17,787 bases of DNA. It comes from Trueperaceae bacterium (lineage in GTDB: Bacteria > Deinococcota > Deinococci > Deinococcales > Trueperaceae). The translations under genes were made by a program, and so were the position numbers. Positions 1 through 6,809 of this stretch are shown here, piece by piece. The stretch's first letter is position 1; the number at the start of each line of letters is the position of its first letter. The DNA is taken from NCBI GenBank assembly GCA_007130445.1, contig SLSM01000407.1, positions 1-17,787 on the forward strand, written 5' to 3'. The notes beneath the pieces are model-generated. The model was not told the DNA's origin. It ran no database searches and saw nothing but the letters and a program-made list of their open reading frames with translations.

Positions 1-635
1 TGGACCGCCGGCTCACCCTCGCGCTGCCCAGCCTCGCCCTGCTGGTGCTGACGGCCGTCGGCTGGTGGGTGTGGCCGCCGCCCCCGAGCGAGGCGCGCTT
101 CGCCTGGCCGGGCCTGGTCGGTGTCGGCGTGGCGACGGCCGCTGCGCTGCTGGCGGGTGCCGCGTTGCTCGAGCGGACGGTGCCCAGCTTCAGGCGCACG
201 AGCCGGCGGCTGGAGCGGCTGGTGCGCGACCTGCGCCTCTCGCCCCGTGCGGCGCTCGCGGCGGCGCTGGTGTCGGGGGTGTCGGAGGAGCTGTTCTTCC
301 GTGGCTGGCTGCTCAGCACGGTCGGGGTGTGGTGGCAGGCGCTGGTGTTCATGCTGCTGCACCCGGCGGGCAGGAGCGGCTGGGCGTACACCGCCTACAC
401 GGGCGTGGCCGCCCTGGCGTTCGGGGCCGTGACCGTCGCCACGGGCAGTCTGTGGCCTGCGCTGATCGCGCACGTGGCCGTGAACCTGCACGGTTTCAGC
501 CTGGGTGGCCGCGGGCCGCGCAGTGCGCCGCGGCCCGCGGCCGCTGCCGGCGGTGGCCCGCACCCTGGCGACGGCCTCAGTCCAGGTACGAGCGGATCCG
601 GGCGACCGCCTGACGCAGCGCGTCCGGGCCCCTGA
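1..635 (+). CDS. CPBP-family intramembrane metalloprotease (CAAX protease/abortive-infection-like), 5' edge
   Basis: Membrane protein carrying the three CPBP (Abi) motifs. EExxxR is encoded at 285-302 (residues EELFFR), FxxxH at 348-362 (FMLLH), and the HxxxN motif has H at 471-473 and N at 483-485. Members are glutamate/histidine intramembrane proteases; substrates are unknown for most bacterial members. Hydrophobic stretches precede and follow the motifs. The frame is open to the left edge, and its first codon would be NTG with only its last two bases visible, so the start may lie exactly at the edge; a GTG at 45 is an internal alternative. After the last motif the protein continues about 45 residues as a low-complexity Gly/Pro/Arg/Ala tail that overlaps the end of the convergent aminotransferase by 59 nt and runs through a 14-bp hairpin (507-542). 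The tail is probably non-functional read-through. The family call is firm; the role is not. Confidence 0.8.
   Translation, partial: DRRLTLALPSLALLVLTAVGWWVWPPPPSEARFAWPGLVGVGVATAAALLAGAALLERTVPSFRRTSRRLERLVRDLRLSPRAALAAALVSGVSEELFFRGWLLSTVGVWWQALVFMLLHPAGRSGWAYTAYTGVAALAFGAVTVATGSLWPALIAHVAVNLHGFSLGGRGPRSAPRPAAAAGGGPHPGDGLSPGTSGSGRPPDAARPGP
507..542. terminator. Long perfect GC hairpin, probable bidirectional terminator
   Basis: Arms GGCCGCGGGCCGCG (507-520) and its exact complement (529-542) give a 14-bp stem with an 8-nt loop. It sits 35 nt beyond the stop of the minus-strand aminotransferase and inside the low-complexity 3' tail of the plus-strand CPBP gene. There is no T-tract. Its position between two convergent genes suggests it terminates at least the minus-strand transcript. 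Confidence 0.5.
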
Positions 636-1755
636 CCAGCGCGAAGCGCACGTAGCCCTCGCCGGAGGGGCCGAACGCCACGCCGGGCGCCAGCGCCACG
701 CCGGTCGTGCGGGCCAGCCCCTCGGCGAACGCCACGGAGTCGCGTCGCCCCGCCGGCAGCGCCGCCCACACGTACATGCTGGCGCGCGGCGTCGGGGCGT
801 GCCACGCGATCGCCGCCATCGACTCGAGCAGCACCTGGCGCCGCTCCGTGAACGTCGCCGCGTCGGCCCGACGGGCCTGGTCGGGTTCGCGCAGCGCTGC
901 CGCCACCGCGCGCTGGATGCCGAGGTACTGGTTGAAGTCCACGGCGCCCTTCAGGCGCGCCAGCGCCGCCAACGCGTCGGCCTGGCCGATCGCCCAGCCG
1001 AGTCGGAAGCCGCCCATGTGGAAGCTCTTCGAGGCCGAGTAGATCTCCACCGCCCGCTCCAGCGCACCCGGCCGCGTCAACACCGAGGGCGCGTCGGCGA
1101 CGTCGTCGACCAGGTCGACGTAGGGGAAGTCGTGGACGAGCAGCGCCTCGTGCCGCTCGGCGAAGCGCAGCGCCTCGTCGAAGAAGGCCGGCGTGGCCAC
1201 GCCGGCGGTGGGGTTGTTGGGGTACGAGAGCACCAGCGCCCGGGCGCGAGCGGCGTCGGCGGCGTCGACCAGCGCGAGGTCCGGGAGGAAGCCGCGCTCG
1301 GCGCGCAGCGGCAAGGCGACCGTCTCCAGGCCGGCCGCGGCGACCGCACCGAAGTACGAGGGGTACGCCGGGTCGGGCAACAGGATCGCGTCGCCCGGGT
1401 CGGCGCAGGCGAGCAGCAGGTGGGCGAACCCCTCCTGCGCACCGATGAGCGGGAGCACCTGGGTCTCCGGGTCGACGCGCGGCCCGAAGCGCCGCTCGTA
1501 CCAGTCGGCGACGGCCTCGCGCAGCGGCGCCGTGCCGCTGTGGAGGCAGTAGCCGTGGGTGGCCGGGTCGTGCACCGCCGCCCGGAGCGCGTCGAGCGCC
1601 ACGGCCGGGGGCTGCAGGTCGGACGCGCCGATCGACAGGTCGATCACGTCGAGGCCGCTGCGGCGCGCGTCCGCCTTGGCGGCGTCCATGGCCGCGAACA
1701 CGCTGGCTGGCATGGCCTGCACGCGGCGCGAGGTGAAGCGCGCTGGAGCGTTCAT
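577..1755 (-). CDS. PLP-dependent class I/II aminotransferase (DapC/DapL-like)
   Basis: A 392-aa fold-type I aminotransferase of normal family length. Visible motifs: the substrate loop at residues 42-50, YPNNPT with Asn180/181, the VHDFPY segment with Asp209 (pyridine N) and Tyr212, the Schiff-base lysine K243 in SASKSFHMGGFRLGW with Arg251, and Arg370 near the C-terminus for the substrate carboxylate. SASKSFHMGGFR-type active sites are typical of the aspartate/LL-diaminopimelate/N-succinyl-DAP aminotransferase branch, so a role in lysine or amino-acid biosynthesis is likely, but the substrate cannot be fixed from sequence alone. The ATG at 1755 is favoured because TACACT lies exactly 6 nt upstream and there is no Shine-Dalgarno, which suggests a leaderless mRNA. 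The vapC stop lies 32 nt upstream. Confidence 0.9.
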   Translation of the reverse strand: MNAPARFTSRRVQAMPASVFAAMDAAKADARRSGLDVIDLSIGASDLQPPAVALDALRAAVHDPATHGYCLHSGTAPLREAVADWYERRFGPRVDPETQVLPLIGAQEGFAHLLLACADPGDAILLPDPAYPSYFGAVAAAGLETVALPLRAERGFLPDLALVDAADAARARALVLSYPNNPTAGVATPAFFDEALRFAERHEALLVHDFPYVDLVDDVADAPSVLTRPGALERAVEIYSASKSFHMGGFRLGWAIGQADALAALARLKGAVDFNQYLGIQRAVAAALREPDQARRADAATFTERRQVLLESMAAIAWHAPTPRASMYVWAALPAGRRDSVAFAEGLARTTGVALAPGVAFGPSGEGYVRFALVRGPDALRQAVARIRSYLD

Positions 1756-1761
1756 GGGGCG

Positions 1762-1767
1762 AGTGTA
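1762..1767 (-). promoter_or_regulatory. -10 box TACACT of leaderless aminotransferase promoter
   Basis: On the minus strand TACACT is followed by 6 nt and then the ATG at 1755. This spacing puts the transcription start at or next to the A of the start codon. No good -35 is visible. The same TANNNT-N5/6-start arrangement recurs in front of several other genes of the window. Confidence 0.5.
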
Positions 1768-1786
1768 GCCCCTCGTCCGGCGACAC

Positions 1787-2206
1787 TCACGTGTCCACGG
1801 CGCCCGGGTCGGTCCGGTCGACGGCGACGCCCATCACCTCGGCGATCCGCTCGATGCCGACGTCACGGGCGAGCAGCGAGGCCCCGGTACGCCACGCGAC
1901 CGCGACGATCAGGCAGTCGATCATCCCGCGCGGCGTCACGCCGACGCGCCGGCAGCGCCTGAAGATGCGGGCCGCGGCGTCGAAGTCGGTGACCGCGTCG
2001 ACGCCGAGCCAGCGGTAGCCGACGAGGTGGTCACGGAGTTGCGCGGCGGCGGCGTCGCTGCGTGCGCCCGCCGTGACCTCCATCAGCACCGGCTCCGTCA
2101 CCGCGATCGCACCGTCCCGTTCGATCAGCTCGCACAGGCGCCGGTCGGTCGCGCTGCCGGTGGCCCCGTCGAACTCGACCCAGGCCGAGCTGTCGGCCAG
2201 GATCAT
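1787..2206 (-). CDS. vapC: VapC-type PIN-domain ribonuclease toxin
   Basis: A 139-aa PIN-domain protein, the usual VapC length. The acidic residues expected to bind metal are all present: D5 in MILADSSAWVEF, E43 in the EPVLMEV segment, D97 in GMIDCLI and D115 in LLARDVG. VapC toxins cleave RNA, often tRNA or rRNA loops, and are held inactive by VapB. The ATG at 2206 overlaps the vapB stop codon (ATGA), so the two are translationally coupled, antitoxin first. The reading frame is open for about 105 codons further upstream, but that extension is the arginine-rich shadow of vapB and is not believed. The target RNA cannot be predicted. All catalytic residues are intact, so the toxin should be active. 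Confidence 0.92.
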   Translation of the reverse strand: MILADSSAWVEFDGATGSATDRRLCELIERDGAIAVTEPVLMEVTAGARSDAAAAQLRDHLVGYRWLGVDAVTDFDAAARIFRRCRRVGVTPRGMIDCLIVAVAWRTGASLLARDVGIERIAEVMGVAVDRTDPGAVDT

Positions 2207-2415
2207 CGCGCCGGCACGGGTGGCTCGTCGCCGGGGAGCTCGTCGATCAAGCCCGCCCCCCGCAGGGCGAGCGCCTCGCGCGCGCTGAGTGGTTGGCCGG
2301 CGAGATGGCGCAGCGCGAGGTCGACGGCCTCGGTCTTCGTGCGCACGCCGTAGCGCCGCATGATCACGCGGACGTGGTCGTCTTCGAGCTCGATATTCGT
2401 TCGGACACGAGACAT
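2203..2415 (-). CDS. vapB: VapB-type antitoxin
   Basis: A 70-aa partner of the PIN toxin. The N-terminal MSRVRTNIELEDDHVRVIM resembles the ribbon-helix-helix type start of VapB antitoxins (DUF2191-like), and the acidic and proline-rich C-terminus would wrap the toxin. Such antitoxins bind their own promoter with VapC. Three in-frame starts exist: GTG 2430, ATG 2421 and ATG 2415. I chose 2415 because TACCCT (2422-2427) ends exactly 6 nt before it and there is no Shine-Dalgarno, matching the leaderless pattern of other genes here. The gene overlaps vapC by 4 nt. Confidence 0.88.
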   Translation of the reverse strand: MSRVRTNIELEDDHVRVIMRRYGVRTKTEAVDLALRHLAGQPLSAREALALRGAGLIDELPGDEPPVPAR

Positions 2416-2421
2416 TCGCAT

Positions 2422-2453
2422 AGGGTACACTGTCGTACACCACCATGGTGTAC
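2422..2453 (-). promoter_or_regulatory. vapBC promoter with palindromic operator
   Basis: The -10 box TACCCT (minus strand, 2422-2427) is followed upstream by a perfect inverted repeat at 2435-2453: arms GTACACCA and TGGTGTAC around CCA. A further GTACAC half-copy lies at 2425-2430, so half-sites overlap both the -10 and the -35 region. This is the expected layout for autorepression by a VapB-VapC complex. The palindrome also lies within 90 nt upstream of the divergent nuclease gene. Confidence 0.6.
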
Positions 2454-2529
2454 TTCGCGATCGATTCGGCCGGCGCCCAGCCGTCCGCGGCCACGGCCCA
2501 GGGCGGCGCCCGCCCGAACGTCACCTTGG

Positions 2530-2535
2530 TAGCGT
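2530..2535 (+). promoter_or_regulatory. -10 box TAGCGT before nuclease GTG start
   Basis: TAGCGT is followed by 5 nt and the GTG at 2541, with no Shine-Dalgarno. It supports a leaderless start for the nuclease at 2541 rather than at the ATG at 2445 inside the vapBC operator. Confidence 0.4.
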
Positions 2536-2540
2536 GGCCC

Positions 2541-4448
2541 GTGCCCGACCGAACGCCTCCGCCGACCGATCAGGACGACCGACGCGCGGCCCGCGACGCC
2601 GGCCAGCGCGCCGCCTGGCGGGCGCAGCGAACCGCCCGGCGCCGCCTTGGCGCGTCGCTCCTGGCGATCTCGGTGGTGCTCACCGTGTACGCACTGTGGA
2701 CGCCCGGTACCGGCCCGGCGCTCGACGCGGCGCCGAGCGCCGTGGAGGCCTGCGGGCCGCACGCTCCGGCCGCTGCCACGCCCGTCTCGCTCCCCGTCGA
2801 CTCGACCGCGACGTGGCACGCGCTGCGCGGCGTGCTGGTGTGCTTCACCCACGACCTCACGATCACCGAGGCCTTCGACCTCGGTCGCCACGGCGAGCTG
2901 CTGCTCGCCGACCACCGCCTCTACGGCGACAACACCGGCCTCGAGGTCGACGACCCTGCGCTGCACGTGGTCCGGCTGGGCGCGCGGCAGCGCCCGGCGG
3001 ACAGCGGCACACAGCCGCTGCCATGGGGGCTCGAGGTGGGGAGCGTACGCGTCGGCGACGCCGTGGTCGGTCTGGTGGGACGGGTCTGGACGAGTGCTGC
3101 CGGCGGCTACCTGATCGAGCCGGAGGGGGCGCCCAGGTTCGAGGTCCGCAACCCGCGCCCCGAAGCGCCCCCGGCGCTGCCGGGCGATCTGCGCATCGCG
3201 GCGTTCAACCTCCAGAACTACTTCGTGACGCTCGGTGCACGCGGCGCCGACCACCCGGCCGCGCTCGAGCGCCAGACCGCCGCGCTCGTCGCCGCGCTGG
3301 CGCGTCTCGACGCCGACGTGATCGCGCTGATGGAGATCGAGCGCGACCCCGACGACGACGCGCTGCAGGCGCTGAGCGCGGCGCTGAACGAGGCGCTCGA
3401 CGCCGCCGCGCGCGAGGACCCCGATCAGGCACGGCCGCCGCCGCGCGCGTACCGGGCCCTCCCCGAGCCGAGCGTGAGCGCGACGCGGGCCGGCGACGCG
3501 ATCCGACAGGCCTTCCTGGTCGACACGGCGACGGTCGAGGTCGTCGCGCGCTCGGCCGACGTCGCCGGCGTGCACGAGCGGCCGCCCCAGGCCGCGACGC
3601 TGCGCCACCTGGCCAGCGGCGAGGTGGTGAGCGTGATCGCGGTGCACCTGCGCTCGAAGGCGAGCTGTCCGTCGAGCGGCGACGTGGACGCTGGGTTCGG
3701 CTGCTGGAACGTCAGGCGCACGAGGCAGACCGAGGCACTCCTCGGCTTCGCGGGGCGACTCGAACGCGATCTCGAACACGCCGGCGTGCTGGTGATCGGC
3801 GACCTCAACACACACCGCTTCGAGCCGCCGCTCGCCGTCTTCGAGGACGCGGGGTGGGAGGTGCTGACCGACCGCGTGCCCCCCGAAGCGGCGGTGAGCT
3901 ACGTGTTCTTCGGACGCTCGGCGGCGCTCGACCACGCCCTCGCCAGCCCGACGCTCGCGCCACGTGTGGCGGGCGTGGCCTACTGGGCGATCAACGCCGA
4001 CGAGCCGCCCATCGCCGGTCCGGGACGTGGCGCCGCGGCGCCCGCGGGGTTCGCACCGGACCCGTTCCGCTCGTCCGACCATGACCCGCTGCTCGTCACG
4101 CTGCACATGGGCACCGACGACGCGGAGGCCGCCAGCACCGCCGAAGCCGCGCCAGTTGGTGCGATCACTCGACCGGTTGGAGCAACCGATCGAGCACCGC
4201 GTCGTCGAGCCGGCGCGCCTCGCAGCCGTCGGCGTCACGACAGGCGGTCACGTAGCGGAAGCGCCGGCCCTGCGAGCCCGGCACCTCGGAGCGCAGCGTG
4301 TCGAAGTCGCGCCGCGGGCCCGTCCACGAGCACAGGTCGCAGCACAGCTGCGTCTTCTCCGCACCCGCGCTGGGGATCGGCCGGAGCCGGAGCGGGTCCC
4401 CTCCGCCACTCGGTCGCACCTCGCGCCCACCGTCCTCGACGAAGCTGA
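2541..4448 (+). CDS. Membrane-anchored endonuclease/exonuclease/phosphatase-family nuclease (ExeM/NucH-like)
   Basis: An Arg-rich cytoplasmic N-terminus, one membrane anchor (about residues 36-54), then a beta-rich domain (about 75-205) of the kind found before the catalytic domain in ExeM/NucH extracellular nucleases, then an EEP domain. The catalytic set is complete: N223 in AFNLQNYF, E265 in LMEIE, D421/N423 in GDLNTH, and D513/H514 in SDHDPL. Known relatives are secreted Mg2+-dependent nucleases degrading extracellular DNA; here it is likely surface-tethered. GTG 2541 is chosen because TAGCGT lies 5 nt upstream and the 32 codons back to ATG 2445 are uncharacteristic and cover the vapB operator. 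The fold ends near residue 522; the remaining ~110 residues are mostly an Arg/Ser/Ala-rich tail antisense to the next gene, so the true end is uncertain. Confidence 0.82.
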   Translation: MPDRTPPPTDQDDRRAARDAGQRAAWRAQRTARRRLGASLLAISVVLTVYALWTPGTGPALDAAPSAVEACGPHAPAAATPVSLPVDSTATWHALRGVLVCFTHDLTITEAFDLGRHGELLLADHRLYGDNTGLEVDDPALHVVRLGARQRPADSGTQPLPWGLEVGSVRVGDAVVGLVGRVWTSAAGGYLIEPEGAPRFEVRNPRPEAPPALPGDLRIAAFNLQNYFVTLGARGADHPAALERQTAALVAALARLDADVIALMEIERDPDDDALQALSAALNEALDAAAREDPDQARPPPRAYRALPEPSVSATRAGDAIRQAFLVDTATVEVVARSADVAGVHERPPQAATLRHLASGEVVSVIAVHLRSKASCPSSGDVDAGFGCWNVRRTRQTEALLGFAGRLERDLEHAGVLVIGDLNTHRFEPPLAVFEDAGWEVLTDRVPPEAAVSYVFFGRSAALDHALASPTLAPRVAGVAYWAINADEPPIAGPGRGAAAPAGFAPDPFRSSDHDPLLVTLHMGTDDAEAASTAEAAPVGAITRPVGATDRAPRRRAGAPRSRRRHDRRSRSGSAGPASPAPRSAACRSRAAGPSTSTGRSTAASSPHPRWGSAGAGAGPLRHSVAPRAHRPRRS

Positions 4449-4557
4449 CGCGGTACGCGAGCGCTCGCGGCACGAGCCGCGTCGGCGTGGCGGGGAACAG
4501 CTCCTCCACGATCTCGCGCGCGCTGAACGCCTTCGGCTGCTCGTCGCCCTCGCTCAC
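4165..4557 (-). CDS. Small cysteine-motif (probable zinc-binding) protein
   Basis: A 130-aa protein with two cysteine knuckles: CCDLC (C72/C73/C76) and CRDADGC (C106/C112) about 30 residues apart, in a basic Gly/Arg context. The spacing resembles the treble-clef zinc finger at the end of FBP/FusB-type EF-G-binding proteins, but the N-terminal half is not recognisably from that family, so I give no function. Its ATG overlaps the stop of the TspO-like gene by 4 nt (ATGA), so it is the third, coupled gene of the ribH operon. An 11/12-bp hairpin over its last codons (4168-4194) may end the operon. Confidence 0.7.
   Translation of the reverse strand: MSEGDEQPKAFSAREIVEELFPATPTRLVPRALAYRVSFVEDGGREVRPSGGGDPLRLRPIPSAGAEKTQLCCDLCSWTGPRRDFDTLRSEVPGSQGRRFRYVTACRDADGCEARRLDDAVLDRLLQPVE
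4168..4194 (-). terminator. Hairpin at end of ribH operon
   Basis: Arms CTCGACCGGTTG and CAACCGATCGAG with one mismatch and a 3-nt loop, lying over the last codons before the TGA at 4165-4167. There is no T-tract. It is a candidate terminator only. Confidence 0.3.
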
Positions 4558-5402
4558 GCCGCACCCGCCGGCCGCCGACCGCCGACCTCGGCTGGGCTGC
4601 CTCCCGCGGGACCGCGGAAGGTGAGCGCGGCGACGTACGCGAGCGTCACCACCCCCAGGACCGCCGTGGCGGCCACCAGCAGCGTGCCGAACTGCATGAC
4701 CACGATGCCGACGAACGCCCAGACGAGGACGGCGGCGTAGGCCGCGTCACGGTACGCGCGCAGCATGCGCACGCCGAGCGCCGTGGCCACCACCAGCGTG
4801 AGCGCAGCCCACACCGGGGCGGGCACGAAGCCGCCGTCCCAGCCCAGATCCATCAACCAGATCGTGGTGTTCGCGACCGTGGCGACGGTGATCCAGCCGA
4901 GGTAGACCGAGAACGTGCCGTGCGCGACGAGGCGCTCGACACGGCCGGGCGGCGTGTCGCCACGCTGCGGCGAACGCGCTCGCAGTCGCAGGTAGACGAC
5001 CATCAGGCTGCCGAGCAGCACCAGCATCAGGATCTGGGTGGCGCCGAAGGCGAGGTTGTGCCACGCCACGATCCACAGCGAGTTGGCGACGTGCGAGAGC
5101 ACGATCGGCCAGGCGACCGCGGCGACGCGGCGGTTGCCGGCCTGTCCGGGCAGCGCCTGCCACACGGCGTACGCGAGCAAGCCGAGGTAGATCACCCCCC
5201 AGATTGAGAAGACGTAGCCGGCGGGCGTCACGAGTGCGGGGAAGGCGTCGGAGATCTCGCCCGTGGTCCGCCCCGCCAGCGGTAGGACGTTCGCGAGCGT
5301 GTTCATGGTGATGGTGACCAGCGTCATCACCAACACCGCGATCCGACCCGGAACGGCCGACGAGCCGAGCCAGGCGGCGGAGCGCGGCGCCGCTGCGCTC
5401 AC
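4554..5402 (-). CDS. TspO/MBR-related tryptophan-rich multi-pass membrane protein
   Basis: A 282-aa polytopic protein with about eight hydrophobic segments (roughly 21-43, 62-84, 94-115, 117-138, 163-183, 195-212, 218-236, 240-262). P60-A-G-Y-V-F-S-I-W-G-V-I-Y and V106-A-N-S-L-W-I-V-A-W-H resemble the conserved loops of TspO/MBR-type proteins, and Trp residues recur in the helices. TspO proteins bind porphyrins and other small ligands; this longer bacterial branch is uncharacterised and often called a tryptophan-rich sensory protein. It overlaps ribH by 4 nt upstream and the small cysteine protein by 4 nt downstream, so all three are probably translated from one mRNA. A link to flavin or tetrapyrrole metabolism is suggested by context only. 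Confidence 0.75.
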   Translation of the reverse strand: MSAAAPRSAAWLGSSAVPGRIAVLVMTLVTITMNTLANVLPLAGRTTGEISDAFPALVTPAGYVFSIWGVIYLGLLAYAVWQALPGQAGNRRVAAVAWPIVLSHVANSLWIVAWHNLAFGATQILMLVLLGSLMVVYLRLRARSPQRGDTPPGRVERLVAHGTFSVYLGWITVATVANTTIWLMDLGWDGGFVPAPVWAALTLVVATALGVRMLRAYRDAAYAAVLVWAFVGIVVMQFGTLLVAATAVLGVVTLAYVAALTFRGPAGGSPAEVGGRRPAGAA

Positions 5403-5872
5403 GACGCCTGGCGCACGGCGGCGAGGACGCGCGTGGTCTCGATCGCCGTCATGGCGGCGTCGAAGCCGTTGTTGCCCGCCTTGGTGCCGGCGCGCTCGAG
5501 GGCCTGCTCGATCGTGTCGGTCGTCAGGACCCCGAACACGACCGGCGTGCCGGTGTCGTCCGAGACGCGTGCGACACCGGAGGCGACGATCGAACAGACG
5601 TGGTCGTAGTGGCTCGTCGCGCCGCGGATCACGCAGCCGAGCGCGATCACCGCGTCGACGTCGCCACGCTCCGCGAAGGCGCGCGCGACGAGCGGGATCT
5701 CGACCGCCCCGGGGACCCAGGCGACGGTGACGTCGTCATCGGCGACGCCGTGCCGACGCAGACCGTCGAGGGCGCCTTCGAGGAGGCGGCGGGTGATGAG
5801 GTCGTTGAAGCGCGCGACCACCAGCGCTACGCGCAGTCCAGCGCCGTCGAGGCGCCCTTCGATGTGCTCCAT
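5399..5872 (-). CDS. ribH: 6,7-dimethyl-8-ribityllumazine synthase
   Basis: A 157-aa lumazine synthase, full family length. It condenses 5-amino-6-ribitylaminouracil with 3,4-dihydroxy-2-butanone 4-phosphate in the penultimate step of riboflavin synthesis, in the cytoplasm as an icosahedral or pentameric assembly. Signatures: ARFN (20-23), PGAVEIP (54-60), GCVIRGATSHYDH (79-91) with the catalytic H88, and GVLTTDT followed by EQALERAGTKAGNNG (114-136) with the phosphate-binding residues. No other rib gene is adjacent. It is the first gene of a coupled three-gene operon. CATCAT lies exactly 6 nt before the ATG and there is no Shine-Dalgarno, so the mRNA may be leaderless. No FMN riboswitch is seen. 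Confidence 0.96.
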   Translation of the reverse strand: MEHIEGRLDGAGLRVALVVARFNDLITRRLLEGALDGLRRHGVADDDVTVAWVPGAVEIPLVARAFAERGDVDAVIALGCVIRGATSHYDHVCSIVASGVARVSDDTGTPVVFGVLTTDTIEQALERAGTKAGNNGFDAAMTAIETTRVLAAVRQAS

Positions 5873-5920
5873 GACGGCATGATGGCACGCCGCGCACGCG
5901 ACGTGCGCCGTGCCGCGATG

Positions 5921-6574
5921 TCAGTCGCCGCCCTCGCGCGCGGGCGGATCGAGGTTCTCGAAGGTCATGTTCGTGCCGTAGGAGTACATCACGACGTTCT
6001 CCACCGACGACTGCACGCTGTACACGAGACCGCCATCTTGCAGGCGCGCGACCACGAGGTTCCAGCCGCGACGCAAGTCGAAGGTCGCCGGCGTCGTGCG
6101 CAGGCTCACGTCGTCCGTCACGTAGACCAGGTTGAAGTACCCGAACGGGTCGGTCAACTCCGGCGGCGCGCGGAAGAACCACTCGTCGAACAGGTTGTCG
6201 TAGGTACCGTTGGCGTTGACGTCGTGGTAAGGCTGCAGCCATGCGGTCGCGTAGCGTACGCCGTCGCCACCCTCGACAACGAACTCGTTGCCGATCATGA
6301 ACGCGAGCGGGAAGGCGCCGCTGTTCAGCGCGCGCAGGTCGCGTTCGTCGGGCAGCATCCCGTCGGTCGAGAGGCTGAAGGTGCCGCCGACCATCCGCAC
6401 GGAGCCGATCTCGCGCGCACCGTCACCGAGGTCGAGGAACAGGCCGAGACGCATCTCGGTCGGGAGCTCGACGAGCTCGTCGATCTGTGTGCCGCTGACG
6501 CGAACGTGCTGCTGGGCGAAGGCGAACCCGCCGAGCGCCGCGAGGGCGAGGAGCAGCAGGAGGAGTCGTCGCAT
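5921..6574 (-). CDS. Secreted protein of unknown function
   Basis: A 217-aa protein with a clear signal peptide: MRR, a run of six leucines, then a hydrophobic core ending AFA before QQ (cleavage about residue 20). The mature part is rich in beta-type segments and contains a D118-x-N-x-N-G-T-x-D126 segment that resembles a dockerin/EF-hand calcium loop. I do not recognise the family. The ATG at 6574 is preferred over an upstream GTG at 6598 because GGAG (6581-6584, minus) stands 6 nt before it and the signal peptide begins there. It lies between galE and ribH on the same strand, with 48 nt to ribH, so it may be partly co-transcribed. Confidence 0.75.
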   Translation of the reverse strand: MRRLLLLLLALAALGGFAFAQQHVRVSGTQIDELVELPTEMRLGLFLDLGDGAREIGSVRMVGGTFSLSTDGMLPDERDLRALNSGAFPLAFMIGNEFVVEGGDGVRYATAWLQPYHDVNANGTYDNLFDEWFFRAPPELTDPFGYFNLVYVTDDVSLRTTPATFDLRRGWNLVVARLQDGGLVYSVQSSVENVVMYSYGTNMTFENLDPPAREGGD

Positions 6575-6700
6575 GGGTGTCTCCAAGATCGTAGTCACCG
6601 CGGAACGGGCGCTGCCGAAGGCGGCGTCCGGCGTGGTGCGAGGGCATCGAGGCGAGCGTGTCCGCAGCGGCCCGCGAAGGTCTCGAGCGGCAGGGGACGA

Positions 6701-6718
6701 CGGACGCGCGCGCGTCCG
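6701..6718. repeat. 18-nt perfect palindrome with alternating CG core
   Basis: CGGACGCGCGCGCGTCCG is fully self-complementary. It lies in the 235-nt gap between the galE stop and the secreted-protein gene. It could be a terminator stem for galE, a protein-binding site or a Z-DNA-prone element. There is no T-tract. Apart from it, the gap contains only a weak AT-richer patch (GGTATATC, 6743-6750) that could hold a minus-strand -10 box (TATACC). Confidence 0.45.
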
Positions 6719-6809
6719 CTGGTCGGCCTCGTCATCCCTGCCGGTATATCACGCCGCCCGATGAGAGCGGGTGCCGTCCGGATGAAGGCCGGGCGAGCGT
6801 CGCCGGCGT

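Noticed and set aside
2207..2524. N-terminal extension of vapC
   Set aside because: It translates the vapB gene out of frame; the normal 139-aa PIN domain starts at the ATGA overlap.
2364..4238. Long minus-strand open frame opposite the nuclease
   Set aside because: Arg-rich, no motif, fully antisense to the EEP nuclease and crossing the vapBC operator.
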